Below, piece by piece: positions 33,986 to 41,735 of a DNA stretch of 64,000 nucleotides. The notes beneath the pieces are model-generated. The model was given only the letters and a program-made list of their open reading frames with translations, did not search any database and was not told the origin of the DNA. Position 1 is the stretch's first letter; every line of letters starts with the position of its first letter. Source of the stretch: Candidatus Methylomirabilota bacterium (GTDB lineage Bacteria; Methylomirabilota; Methylomirabilia; Methylomirabilales; Methylomirabilaceae). The position numbers were made by a program, and so were the translations under genes. Location of the stretch: assembly GCA_003104975.1 (NCBI GenBank), contig PQAM01000008.1:310001-374000 (forward strand), read 5' to 3'.

Positions 33986-34430
33986 ACCGATAGTATAACC
34001 ACAGATATCCAGGGTGTCAAGGCGGAGAATCCGGAGCCCGGGACACCGTCTTCCCGTCCTTTTCCCTCGACCCCACCCGGCTGCACTAGGCCAAAAGGCG
34101 TATTGACAGCCTTACCTGGCCGGGGTACACGAGACAGGTTGTCACAGGCCGTTCCAGATATTCATCTTGCTCAGGAGTTCTTTTTGCTTCCCCTCGCCCC
34201 CCCCAGCTATCCCCCGCATCCTAATGCCTTCACCTGGCCCCTGGCTGCGCCATATACGCCAAATGAACTATTGACGCAGATGGGGCAGCGCGTGCCACAA
34301 TCAGCGTGAACTTATCGGGACGCCTAATCCCAGGGAAAGAGAGGGAGCGGAGAGGGCCGATACGCCCATACCAAAGCTGGAAGAGTCCTCTTGCGACCGG
34401 GGATGAACAGTTTTCGCTGGAGGTGCCGAA
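33986..34430. other. Intergenic region, no gene found
   Basis: These 445 bases are unusually rich in C-runs (CCCCTCGCCCCCCCCAGC near 34194) and carry no recognisable ORF or family repeat. A weak TTGACG (34275) could be a -35 for the BNR-type remnant that follows, and GGAGG lies just before 34431. Confidence 0.5.
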
Positions 34431-34967
34431 ATGCGAGATCGAAGGTCGTGTAAAGCCGTGCGGATCACCGTCGGCGTGGTGTTCTTATCCGCCTTGCTCT
34501 GGGCGTGCGGGAGAAGTACGGGCCAGCCTGGAATCAGAGAGTGGTTCCGTTTTGGCTTTTTGGGTGGGCAAATTTGGTCCCTCGCCATCGACCCCGCCAC
34601 CCCCACCACTCTCTACGTGGGGACCTGGCTCGGCGGTTTCAAGAGCACCGACGGTGGCGTGACCTGGGGAGCGCGATGAGCACGTGGCTGGTCAACCGCG
34701 ATGTCCGGACCCTCATTATCGACTACGCCACCGCCTCACCCCGACGCGGGAACGCGAGCGGTGTCTTCGTATTTAGAGGGAAAGCGGTGCATTTGGCGCC
34801 AGGCCCCGAGCTGCCCGGGACAGGTCCAGGGCAAGAGTCTGAGCGCGATGCTGCCTCCCGGCACGACCGCCTCGGGGCAGTATGTGATCGCCGTGCTTGA
34901 TGCCGCCAACGTCATCGCCGAGCAGGATGAGACGAACAATGTGATCGTGTTCGGGCCGATGCCGTGA
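34431..34967 (+). pseudogene. Broken lipoprotein with BNR-type and CARDB-like parts
   Basis: A GGAGGTG site and ATG open a frame with a lipoprotein signal (LLWACG) and one repeat, IWSLAIDPATPTTLYVGTWL then GGFKSTDGGVTW, typical of BNR/sialidase-like propellers. It stops at 34679. In another frame NRDVRTLIIDYATAS looks like the next propeller repeat, and in a third (ending 34967) SGQYVIAVLDAANVIAEQDE then TNNVIVFG matches the end of a CARDB domain. At least two frame changes and a large deletion separate these parts, so this is a decayed gene for a surface lipoprotein. Confidence 0.65.
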
Positions 34968-34991
34968 GGGGGCCGATGGGAACCGGTGAGC

Positions 34992-35031
34992 AAATCCCCC
35001 CGCGCCCCCCTTTTGTAAAGGGGGGGACTTG
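34992..35031. repeat. CCCCCC-TTTTGTAAA-GGGGGG hairpin
   Basis: AATCCCCCCGCGCCCCCCTT followed by TTGTAAAGGGGGGGACTT: a strong C/G-run hairpin with a short T/A loop. This sequence type is a common intergenic repeat in several phyla. No other copy was noted in the window. It directly follows the BNR/CARDB remnant. Confidence 0.6.
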
Positions 35032-35063
35032 CGACGCAAGATCCTGTGCAACTCAACAGGAGA

Positions 35064-35243
35064 TTGACACCGCCTGACACTCTTGGTAGGGTTACGACGA
35101 GATAACAAGGGGCCAGGACCGTGACGTACAAGTCAAATTCACCTACGACGATTACCTGCTGTTCCCCGACGACGGCCGACGCCCTCAGTACACCCCTCCT
35201 GCCGGGATTCAGCATACCGCCGATCGAGCTGTTCGAGCGGTAA
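35064..35243 (+). pseudogene. Internally deleted copy of the Uma2 gene
   Basis: The first 120 bases match 36248-36368, including the upstream region and the first 20 or so codons of the Uma2 gene, with a single-base deletion after the start codon. The last 60 bases (35184-35243) match 36800-36859, the gene's 3' end. About 431 bp are missing between CCGACGCC (left) and CCGACACC (right), two near-identical 8-mers in the intact copy. The result cannot encode a protein. Confidence 0.85.
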
Positions 35244-35379
35244 CCGCCCCAATGCCGTAGACGTCAACCAGATTGTGCCCCTGTTGATCGATCTCGTGAC
35301 GTGACCAGCTCGCGCCGCAAGAATCGTACGCCCCCTGAGGCAGCACCATCCGCCTGACCATTCATTGCATCCGGGCTGA
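35244..35379. other. Intergenic region after the deleted Uma2 copy
   Basis: A non-coding stretch between the deleted Uma2 copy and the 3' end of the PIN toxin gene on the opposite strand. I see no repeat or gene in it. Confidence 0.5.
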
Positions 35380-35763
35380 TCAGCGAATCAGTTTGACGGA
35401 TACCCCGGCGTCGATGTCTGCCCACGCCTGGTCCGCCGTAACGGCGGTGGCGTCGAGACGACGGGCGAGAACCAGGCAGACCCGATCGCCCAGGGACAAC
35501 CCTGAGGGTCGGGTCGCCGGCGCGAGGAGTCCCACCTCGATGCTCTGCTCGACATCGAACAGGACGGTTTCCAGCGGCAGGACGTTCAGGACCTCCCGAA
35601 TGGCGGATTCCGGCATTCCGGCAAGAGCCAGGCGTGTGACGACCTCAGCCAGGTTGACCGTTGAGATTGCAGCATCTGCTAAAAACGGGGCAACCTTCTC
35701 CGCCCCCACCTCCTGATTCAGGAGGGCAAGGAGCGCCGAGGCATCCAGGACAGCCCTACTCAC
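35380..35763 (-). CDS. PIN-domain toxin (VapC-like)
   Basis: The 127-residue protein starts at a GTG (35763) with GAAAGAGG upstream and overlaps the antitoxin by eight bases. PIN landmarks are AVLDASALLALLN (first Asp), TVNLAEVVTRLAL (Glu), LSLGDRVCLVLARR (Asp) and AVTADQAW (last Asp). An upstream in-frame ATG would add 31 residues taken from the antitoxin gene, so it was not used. A VapC-type RNase is the expected function. Confidence 0.87.
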   Translation of the reverse strand: MSRAVLDASALLALLNQEVGAEKVAPFLADAAISTVNLAEVVTRLALAGMPESAIREVLNVLPLETVLFDVEQSIEVGLLAPATRPSGLSLGDRVCLVLARRLDATAVTADQAWADIDAGVSVKLIR

Positions 35764-36031
35764 GCTGCGCCTCTTTCCGACGCTCCCGCAGCAGCGTATC
35801 GACCAGGGCGGCGTCTGCCGGAATATGACGGCGAACGCGGCGTTGGGCCTCAGCAATGGCTTGTCGGAGCGGGATCAGGCGCAACGTCGCCTCTTCGATC
35901 CTGATGACTACAGGATCGCCCGGTCTGAGGGTAAGTGCCTTGCGGAACGAGGCCGGGATGACGACCCTTGCCCCTCGACCTATTCTGGTTACCACCCCGT
36001 CGCGTGGGCTGTCTTTCAACTTGACTGTCAT
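35756..36031 (-). CDS. AbrB/MazE-type antitoxin
   Basis: A 91-residue SpoVT/AbrB swapped-hairpin protein: TRIGRGARVVIPASFRKALT then LRPGDPVVIRIEE is the DNA-binding domain, followed by an Arg/Glu-rich helical tail for toxin binding. With the overlapping PIN gene it is a vapBC-type module. It is divergent from the Uma2 gene across a 273-base AT-richer gap. Confidence 0.87.
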   Translation of the reverse strand: MTVKLKDSPRDGVVTRIGRGARVVIPASFRKALTLRPGDPVVIRIEEATLRLIPLRQAIAEAQRRVRRHIPADAALVDTLLRERRKEAQRE

Positions 36032-36304
36032 GATCTAAATAATACCACAAAGTATATTTACGTCAAGTATCAGCAATATACCAATATCTTAAAAGCAGAC
36101 ATAAACGTTCGGTGTACCATTACTGTAAGACGATTCATGGTGTAGTCACAAGCTCACCGTATTTCAGTGAGAGCACGGTCAGAACGCTTTAGCCTCTCCG
36201 GCTGTCTGTGCCGCAAGATTGAATTTATCTTAGTAGGCGCGAGGGGGTTGACACCGCCTCAGGCTCTTGGTAGGGTTACGACGAGATAACAAGGGGCCGG
36301 GACC

Positions 36305-36859
36305 GTGACCGTACAAGTCAAATTCACCTATGACGATTACCTGCTGTTCCCCGACGACGGCCGACGCCACGAGCTGATCGATGGAGAGCACTATATGACA
36401 CCCGCGCCGTCAACGACACATCAGAGATTGGTGGTACGCCTTTCGATTGCCCTCGGGACTTTCCTGAATCGACAGAAGGCTGGGCAGATTTTTGTCGCCC
36501 CCACCGATGTCGTCCTCTCCGACCTCGATGTCGTCCAACCGGATCTCATCTTTGTCTCATCGGCTCGGGCCTCGATTATTACTGCAAAGAACATCCAAGG
36601 CACACCCGACCTCCTCATCGAAATCCTCTCCGAGACCACCCGTAAGACCGATGAGATCATCAAGCGGAAACTCTACGAGCGGTACGGCGTACAGGAGTAC
36701 TGGATCGTCGACCCGGAGCTGGAGACGGTGAAGATCTATCGCATAACCCCTCAGGGCTACAGCCGCACCGCCGAGCTAAGCCGTGAGGCGACCGACACCC
36801 TCAGTACACCCCTCCTGCCGGGATTGAGGATTGTACTGGTCGAGTTGTTCGAGCAGTAA
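36305..36859 (+). CDS. Uma2-family (DUF820) putative endonuclease
   Basis: A 184-residue protein of the PD-(D/E)XK-like Uma2 family. Typical motifs are YLLFPDDGRRHELIDGE, VVQPDLIFVS, PDLLIEILSETTRKTDE (with the catalytic-type acidic residues), KRKLYERYGVQEYWIVDPE and a C-terminal LLPGLRIVLVELF. It starts at a GTG. The family is widespread and abundant in accessory DNA; a nuclease role is inferred from the fold. An internally deleted copy lies 1.2 kb upstream (35064-35243), and the two share their upstream sequence, so the gene was duplicated locally. Confidence 0.85.
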   Translation: MTVQVKFTYDDYLLFPDDGRRHELIDGEHYMTPAPSTTHQRLVVRLSIALGTFLNRQKAGQIFVAPTDVVLSDLDVVQPDLIFVSSARASIITAKNIQGTPDLLIEILSETTRKTDEIIKRKLYERYGVQEYWIVDPELETVKIYRITPQGYSRTAELSREATDTLSTPLLPGLRIVLVELFEQ

Positions 36860-36927
36860 GACCAGATGACACAGGACCGGTACAGCGGTCGCCGAAAAAA
36901 CGGCTCGCCTGCTTTGGGTGGATTCGC

Positions 36928-36933
36928 TATAAT
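36928..36933 (+). promoter_or_regulatory. Perfect -10 box immediately before tonB
   Basis: TATAAT at 36928-36933 ends six bases before the ATG at 36940, so transcription would start about at that ATG. Either the mRNA is leaderless, or translation starts downstream (for example the ATG at 37024, before the membrane segment). No clear -35 box is seen. Confidence 0.45.
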
Positions 36934-36939
36934 CATTAC

Positions 36940-37920
36940 ATGACTCCGAAGGACACCCTCGCTTTTGACAATCAGGGAGGCAGTACCGAGGTCAGTCGGA
37001 CTTCCAATGCAGCTCACCCTGCCATGACATCATTCGTGGGTTTTCAGACCAGATCACTTTCGTTGGGACGATTTCTCGTCAGTTCCACCGGATTCCACCT
37101 GATCCTGGCCTGGATCGTCATCAGCTTTGGGATTCCCAAGGTTCCATCGGCTTCAAAGCCCCTGGTTGTCAATATCATCGGAAGCAACAACTCCGGATCG
37201 TCTGCTGAGTCCGGACGACCTGATCGTGCGGAGACCAAGCGACCGGGCGCACCTGGACCGGTCGCATCACCCGCCAAGGCTATGGCCAAACCTCAGGTTT
37301 CGCCTCCGACTTCTGCTGCTGCGCCGCCTGCGCCTGCTCAGGTGATGGACCCGGACGATCACGTTGCCGAGCCGAAGGCTGTCGGCATGGCCGCCGGCGG
37401 GGCGGACACCGCGGGTATCGGTGCGGCGACGGCATTCGCCATGGGTGGTCCGTCGCGGGGGCCGGTTGTCCTGGGTCCCGACGGGGATGGCGCGGTCGAG
37501 TCCGGCCCGGCGCATCGCGGTGGAAGAGGGGGCGGACTTGACACCGCCTTGGTTGCGCCTACGATGCCGGCGGTCACTGTAGGTTTGCCCTATGGTACGG
37601 GCGGTGGAGGAGCAGGCTGGGCCGGCAATGGTGCTGGGTCTGGAGGGCGATTCGCAGCCGCCAATTACGGGGTTAATCCGCTGCCGAAGTATCCCCTGAC
37701 GGCGCGGGAGAAAGGATATGAGGGGACGGTCTTCCTGCGGGTATTGGTTCGGGTGGATGGCCGCGTTGAGCGACTGACGGTGGATCGATCCTCCGGATAC
37801 GAGATGCTGGACCGGGCTGCGGTGGACGCGGTCAGGGAGTGGGCGTTTTTTCCGGCGAAACGGGGCGGTAAGACGGTAGAAAGCTGGGTGCTGCTTCCAG
37901 TCAAGTTTGCGCTCAACTGA
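36940..37920 (+). CDS. tonB: TonB-family energy transducer
   Basis: TonB passes proton-motive energy from ExbBD to outer-membrane receptors. The 326-residue protein has one N-terminal membrane helix (FLVSSTGFHLILAWIVISFG, about residues 46-65), a long Pro/Ala/Gly-rich periplasmic spacer, and a C-terminal TonB domain with PLPKYPLTAREKGYEGTVFL, VRVDGRVERLTVDRSSGYEM and AVREWAFFPAKRGGK. No ribosome binding site is visible before the ATG at 36940. exbB and exbD are not in the window. It lies after two TonB receptors and directly upstream of an Asp-loop repeat protein, which overlaps nothing but starts two bases after the tonB stop. Confidence 0.88.
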   Translation: MTPKDTLAFDNQGGSTEVSRTSNAAHPAMTSFVGFQTRSLSLGRFLVSSTGFHLILAWIVISFGIPKVPSASKPLVVNIIGSNNSGSSAESGRPDRAETKRPGAPGPVASPAKAMAKPQVSPPTSAAAPPAPAQVMDPDDHVAEPKAVGMAAGGADTAGIGAATAFAMGGPSRGPVVLGPDGDGAVESGPAHRGGRGGGLDTALVAPTMPAVTVGLPYGTGGGGAGWAGNGAGSGGRFAAANYGVNPLPKYPLTAREKGYEGTVFLRVLVRVDGRVERLTVDRSSGYEMLDRAAVDAVREWAFFPAKRGGKTVESWVLLPVKFALN

Positions 37921-37921
37921 T

Positions 37922-39172
37922 ATGGCATCGGGTATGACGGCTCTCCGGCAGACTCCGACAACACGCTCCACATTTATCATCCTGCCTTTTATCCTCTTCT
38001 TCTTATTGTTTATGTCTGCTTCCCAGACCACAGGGGCCGAGCCGGCTAATAAGTTCTTCTACGACGAAAAGGGGCGAGTGATTCGGGAGGAGATCGACAC
38101 CGGTTCCGGACGGATCGATACATGGGTCACCTATCGCGAGGGGCGTGCGGTTCTTCAGGCCGTCGACACGGACAAAGACGGCAAGCCCGATGCCTGGTAC
38201 CATCTGGCGTCAAATCGTCAGGTGGAGAAGGCCGAGAAAGACAGCAACGGCGACGGCAAGCCCGATGTCTGGATGGTCTATCAGCAGGGCGCGCCGACTA
38301 AGGGGGAACAGGATCTGGATGCCGATGGGCGTATCGATCGATGGATCTTCTACGAAAAGGGAAGGGTCGTTCGAGCCGAGGAATCGCTGAAACGCGACGG
38401 CAAGATCACCCTCTGGTCGTTTTACGGCAGTGGCGGCGTACTGATTCGAGACGAAGAGGATGCCAAGGGCATCGGTCGGCCGACGCTCTTTTCTTACTAT
38501 CAAGAAGGGAAGCTCTCGAAACGCGAGGAGGATACCAAGGGTTCTGGGCGAATAGATCGCTGGTCCTATTATGATCAGGATGAGCGCCTGATCCGACGTG
38601 AGGCGGCTCGAAAGGGATCCGGACGGCCCGACGTCTGGGCTTACTATGAGAACGGACAGATTGTCAGGCAAGAGGAGGATGTCCTGGGTCGGGGACGTCC
38701 GAATGTCGCCTACTTCTTTCAAGCGGGGACGCTGGCTCGCCGAGAGGAGGACACACAAGGAGGCAGCGGTCGGCCGGATCTGATCGAGTGGTACGAGAAT
38801 ACCAAACCGGTCAAGCGGCATCAGGACACCAGACGACAGGGGAAGACGGATGTTGTAACCTACTTTCACGATGGTGCTATTCAACGGCAGGAGGTGGACA
38901 CCAAATACGAAGGGCGATACGATCTGATTCGCTTTTTTGAGAACGGCCGTCTCGCAAGAGAAGAGTACGACACCAATGCGGACGGCCGACCGGACGTCTG
39001 GGTTGCCTACAATGAAACGGGCGAAAAGGTGTTTCAGGACGAGGACACCGACTACACCGGCAAGGCCCAGATCCGTTTTCGCTTCGCGGGTGGGAAGGTT
39101 GTGGGAAAGGAGCTGCTGAAACAGCAGCGAGCCGACAGCCCGCCCCGCCTTCTGATGCCCAAGATTCCGTAG
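37922..39172 (+). CDS. Secreted protein with repeated Asp-rich loops
   Basis: After a signal peptide (IILPFILFFLLFMSASQTTG, about residues 19-38), the 416-residue protein consists of about 13 repeats of 24-25 residues. Each unit has a loop, then W/Y-rich YYEnG, then a basic-acidic xLxRREED run. In four units the loop is a full D-x-[DN]-x-D-G-x-x-D motif: residues 82-90, 107-115, 131-139 and 350-358; the others are degenerate (KGSGR, KGIGR). Such loops bind Ca2+ in EF-hand and thrombospondin-3 repeats and can bind lanthanides in EF-hand proteins. It starts two bases after tonB. I chose the ATG at 37922; 37934 is possible. A periplasmic metal-binding or structural role is inferred. Confidence 0.7.
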   Translation: MASGMTALRQTPTTRSTFIILPFILFFLLFMSASQTTGAEPANKFFYDEKGRVIREEIDTGSGRIDTWVTYREGRAVLQAVDTDKDGKPDAWYHLASNRQVEKAEKDSNGDGKPDVWMVYQQGAPTKGEQDLDADGRIDRWIFYEKGRVVRAEESLKRDGKITLWSFYGSGGVLIRDEEDAKGIGRPTLFSYYQEGKLSKREEDTKGSGRIDRWSYYDQDERLIRREAARKGSGRPDVWAYYENGQIVRQEEDVLGRGRPNVAYFFQAGTLARREEDTQGGSGRPDLIEWYENTKPVKRHQDTRRQGKTDVVTYFHDGAIQRQEVDTKYEGRYDLIRFFENGRLAREEYDTNADGRPDVWVAYNETGEKVFQDEDTDYTGKAQIRFRFAGGKVVGKELLKQQRADSPPRLLMPKIP

Positions 39173-39214
39173 TGCCAAGCCGCGCAATCCGGCGCGTCTT
39201 CAGAGAAAAATTGC

Positions 39215-39244
39215 TTGACAGGTCTCGCGCGAGTACGCTATATC
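39215..39244 (+). promoter_or_regulatory. Sigma-70-type promoter
   Basis: TTGACA at 39215-39220 and TATATC at 39239-39244 with an 18-bp spacer, about 130 bases upstream of the next gene. It would start a separate transcript for the large secreted protein and possibly xoxF. Confidence 0.5.
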
Positions 39245-39377
39245 TCCACCGCGTCAAACAGCGTCTCGAAAGAGTTTTGCTCTCCGTTGCGTGAGAGAGG
39301 GCGCGCTGTCTTTCCTTGATGTTATCGAGTCGGTGCCGTTTGCGTTCAAAGGCATGAAGGGTTCCGCCTATTTTGTA

Positions 39378-41501
39378 ATGAAGACAAAAACGGGAAGAGC
39401 TGCCCCCTCCTACGGATGGCGTGGACCGGTCTTCCTGTCTCTCGCTGTTGCCTGTGTGATTCCGCTCATTGCCCGTCAAGCCTGCGCGTTGGAACCCGCC
39501 TTTGGTCAAGCTGCTGAAGACGCCGCAGCCAAACTGGCTGAGGCCTTCCCGGTTGTCCAGGGGGCCGTGACCGCCGTTGAGAAGGACCGCGTCCTGATCG
39601 ACCTTGGCGCCAAACAGGTCTATCAGGGGATGGAGCTGCAGGTCTACCGCGAGGGCGAAGAGGTCAAACACCCGGTCACCGGCGAGGTGCTGGGGAGGCG
39701 GGACAAAAAGCTGGGTCTCCTCAGGGTTGTCGAGGTGAAGGAGCGATTCTCCGAGGCGACGATTGTCTCCAGAGAAGAGGGATCGGTCATTCGGACGAGA
39801 GATCTGGTTCGGGTGACTTCGGACCGGCTTGTGGTTGGCCTTCCTCTGATCGATGCCGGTGGGGTCAAGGAGGCGAACGTCCAGTCGGCGACCAAGGATC
39901 TGGCCATTGCGCTGGCCAAGACCGGCCGTTTTATCGTCATTGAGGATCCGCTGCTTAAAGCAGCCCTGGCGGGGGAGCGTACCCCGCAGGTGGGATCGTT
40001 CAGTGACCCCTCAACCTTAAAGTTGTTGGCGGAGAAAGCCCATGCGCAACTCCTCATTCTGGGTAAGCTGAACCCTGGCCACCGGGGACTGTTCCTCGAT
40101 CTTCAGGTGATGTCGGTTGTGACGGGGGCGCCATTGACGGTGGCAAGCGTTGAGGTGACGGAGCGTGGGCCGATTGTGATGGCCGCCCCGTCGCCTGTGT
40201 CACGGCCGGCCCTCCGACCAGGTACGGGACCGGGACCATCGGCGACGTCGCGACCGTCATTCATCACCGAGCCACAGACCGGTTCTCGATCGGAGATGGC
40301 CTCATCCCGCCGGAGCCCGGCTGCCCAACCGCCGTCGCGAGAGGCCGACAGCCCTTCGTTCCTGACGGCGACCAGAAGCGACGCGACCCCAGCACCCTCT
40401 GCCGAAAAAGGCGCTCAAGAAGCTGTGACGATCGAGCTGTCCGATCCGTTGCTTGCGCTGGCGGCGGGCGATCTGGATGGAGATCAGCGGCCTGAGATCG
40501 TCGGGATCACCTCGTCCGAGGTGATTGTGTATCGGTGGCAGAATCAACGATTGGTCTCGATCGCCAAGGCCGGCAGCCCGAGACTGGTTCGTCACCTCCA
40601 TCTGGACGTCGGGGCGATCAATGGCCGCGGTCCGGCCCAGGTGGTCGTGACCGCCCTGTCGGGCGGTCGAAACGATCTGCAGTCGTTTGTGTTGGAACTC
40701 CGAGACGGTCGACTCGTTCGGATTGCGGAGAAGCTGGGCTATTTCCTTCGGGTCGTGACGGGGCCGGGCATCGACACGCCCATCCTGGCCGGTCAGCGGA
40801 TGGGGGAGCTGACGGCGTTTGAGGGGCCGATCGTCCGACTGGCGTGGGACGGCACCCGCTATGTCGAGGGCCAGCCGCTCGCCCTTCCGGCTCAGGTGAA
40901 AAAACTGTATGAATTTGCGCCGCTGAAGGCCGTCGGCGATCAGATATCGGAGGTGGTTGTGGTCAGCGACCAGCGGGTCAAGACCTACGGTAGCGGGGAC
41001 AAGCCGTCCTGGGAGGGCAAGGATGATTTGGGGGATGTTGATCATCTTGCCTTTTTCCACGTCCCGACGTACCGGGCATTGCAGATGCTCCAGGCGAAAG
41101 AGGGGCTCCAGTCCGGTTCGGGGATCCAGATTACGCCTGAAGAGCACGCCGTCCGGGAGATCCTGCCGCGGCGGGTTCTTGTTGAGGCGACGCCTCTATG
41201 GGGCAACGCGAAGACCGAGCTGCTGACCTTCACGAATCCAAAAAAGGTTGGGGTGTTTCGAACGGAGATGGCCTACCCCCCGAGTCAGGTAGTGGCGTTT
41301 GATCGCCAGAACGGCACCTTTGCGCGGGGATGGGAGACGATCCCGCTTGAGGGGCAGGTGCGTGACGTCGCCTTGGCGGATCTCAACGGTGCGGGCCGGA
41401 AAGACCTGATTGTCCTGTCGGCGGTCAAGGAGAAAGGCCTCATCGCCTATCTGCAGGACGGTTCGCGTGGTATCATCAGCGTATTTTCCTTTGTCCGTTA
41501 G
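39378..41501 (+). CDS. Secreted protein, FlgT/CsgG-like plus FG-GAP-like
   Basis: The start is uncertain; I chose the ATG at 39378, which gives a clean signal peptide ending ARQACALE (an ATG at 39354 is also in frame). The 707-residue product has an N-terminal part resembling FlgT-type/CsgG-like assembly domains (VQGAVTAVEKDRVLIDLGAK, YQGMELQVYREGEEV, then a nucleotide-fold-like AIALAKTGRFIVIEDPLL). A Pro/Ser/Arg-rich linker follows at about residues 290-370. The C-terminal half has FG-GAP/VCBS-like units, including AAGDLDGDQRPEIVGI and ALADLNGAGRKDLIVL with calcium-loop-like D-x-[DN]-G. A cell-surface or periplasmic role is likely; it sits between tonB and xoxF. Confidence 0.6.
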   Translation: MKTKTGRAAPSYGWRGPVFLSLAVACVIPLIARQACALEPAFGQAAEDAAAKLAEAFPVVQGAVTAVEKDRVLIDLGAKQVYQGMELQVYREGEEVKHPVTGEVLGRRDKKLGLLRVVEVKERFSEATIVSREEGSVIRTRDLVRVTSDRLVVGLPLIDAGGVKEANVQSATKDLAIALAKTGRFIVIEDPLLKAALAGERTPQVGSFSDPSTLKLLAEKAHAQLLILGKLNPGHRGLFLDLQVMSVVTGAPLTVASVEVTERGPIVMAAPSPVSRPALRPGTGPGPSATSRPSFITEPQTGSRSEMASSRRSPAAQPPSREADSPSFLTATRSDATPAPSAEKGAQEAVTIELSDPLLALAAGDLDGDQRPEIVGITSSEVIVYRWQNQRLVSIAKAGSPRLVRHLHLDVGAINGRGPAQVVVTALSGGRNDLQSFVLELRDGRLVRIAEKLGYFLRVVTGPGIDTPILAGQRMGELTAFEGPIVRLAWDGTRYVEGQPLALPAQVKKLYEFAPLKAVGDQISEVVVVSDQRVKTYGSGDKPSWEGKDDLGDVDHLAFFHVPTYRALQMLQAKEGLQSGSGIQITPEEHAVREILPRRVLVEATPLWGNAKTELLTFTNPKKVGVFRTEMAYPPSQVVAFDRQNGTFARGWETIPLEGQVRDVALADLNGAGRKDLIVLSAVKEKGLIAYLQDGSRGIISVFSFVR

Positions 41502-41735
41502 CGCGTCGTATGTATGACAGGGTGTTCATTGAACCACCTGATGCAATGCCATCTGCAAAAGAAAGGAGGGGTGAACGACAGTTTTTCATCGTGAGTGATT
41601 ACGTATGTGGATTGCCGTGCGCAAGACCGGCGTACATGCAGTAGATGCACGACCGTATGAGAAAACGATGAGGGATGAGTAGCTGAAAGAGCGCGTCTGG
41701 TAAGTAATGGGACCGAATGAAGAGGGAGGCATTCA
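41502..41735. other. Leader region of xoxF
   Basis: No gene was found. A Shine-Dalgarno-like AAAGGAGGGG at about 41559-41568 is followed at once by GTG and only eight codons, so a leader peptide is possible but unsupported. The real xoxF ribosome binding site, AGGGAGG, lies at the end of the region. No convincing promoter pair was seen; xoxF may be read from the upstream transcript. Confidence 0.45.

Noticed and set aside
34992-35031. The C-run/G-run hairpin as an intrinsic terminator
   Set aside because: The T/A-rich part lies in the loop rather than after the stem, and the sequence type is a known intergenic repeat.
37922-39172. Asp-loop repeats as dockerin modules
   Set aside because: Dockerins have two paired 22-residue repeats at one end and cohesin partners. 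Here there are about 13 evenly spaced units with W/Y-rich spacers.
41559-41592. A leader peptide gene before xoxF
   Set aside because: The strong AAAGGAGGGG is directly joined to the GTG with no spacing and the frame has only eight codons.
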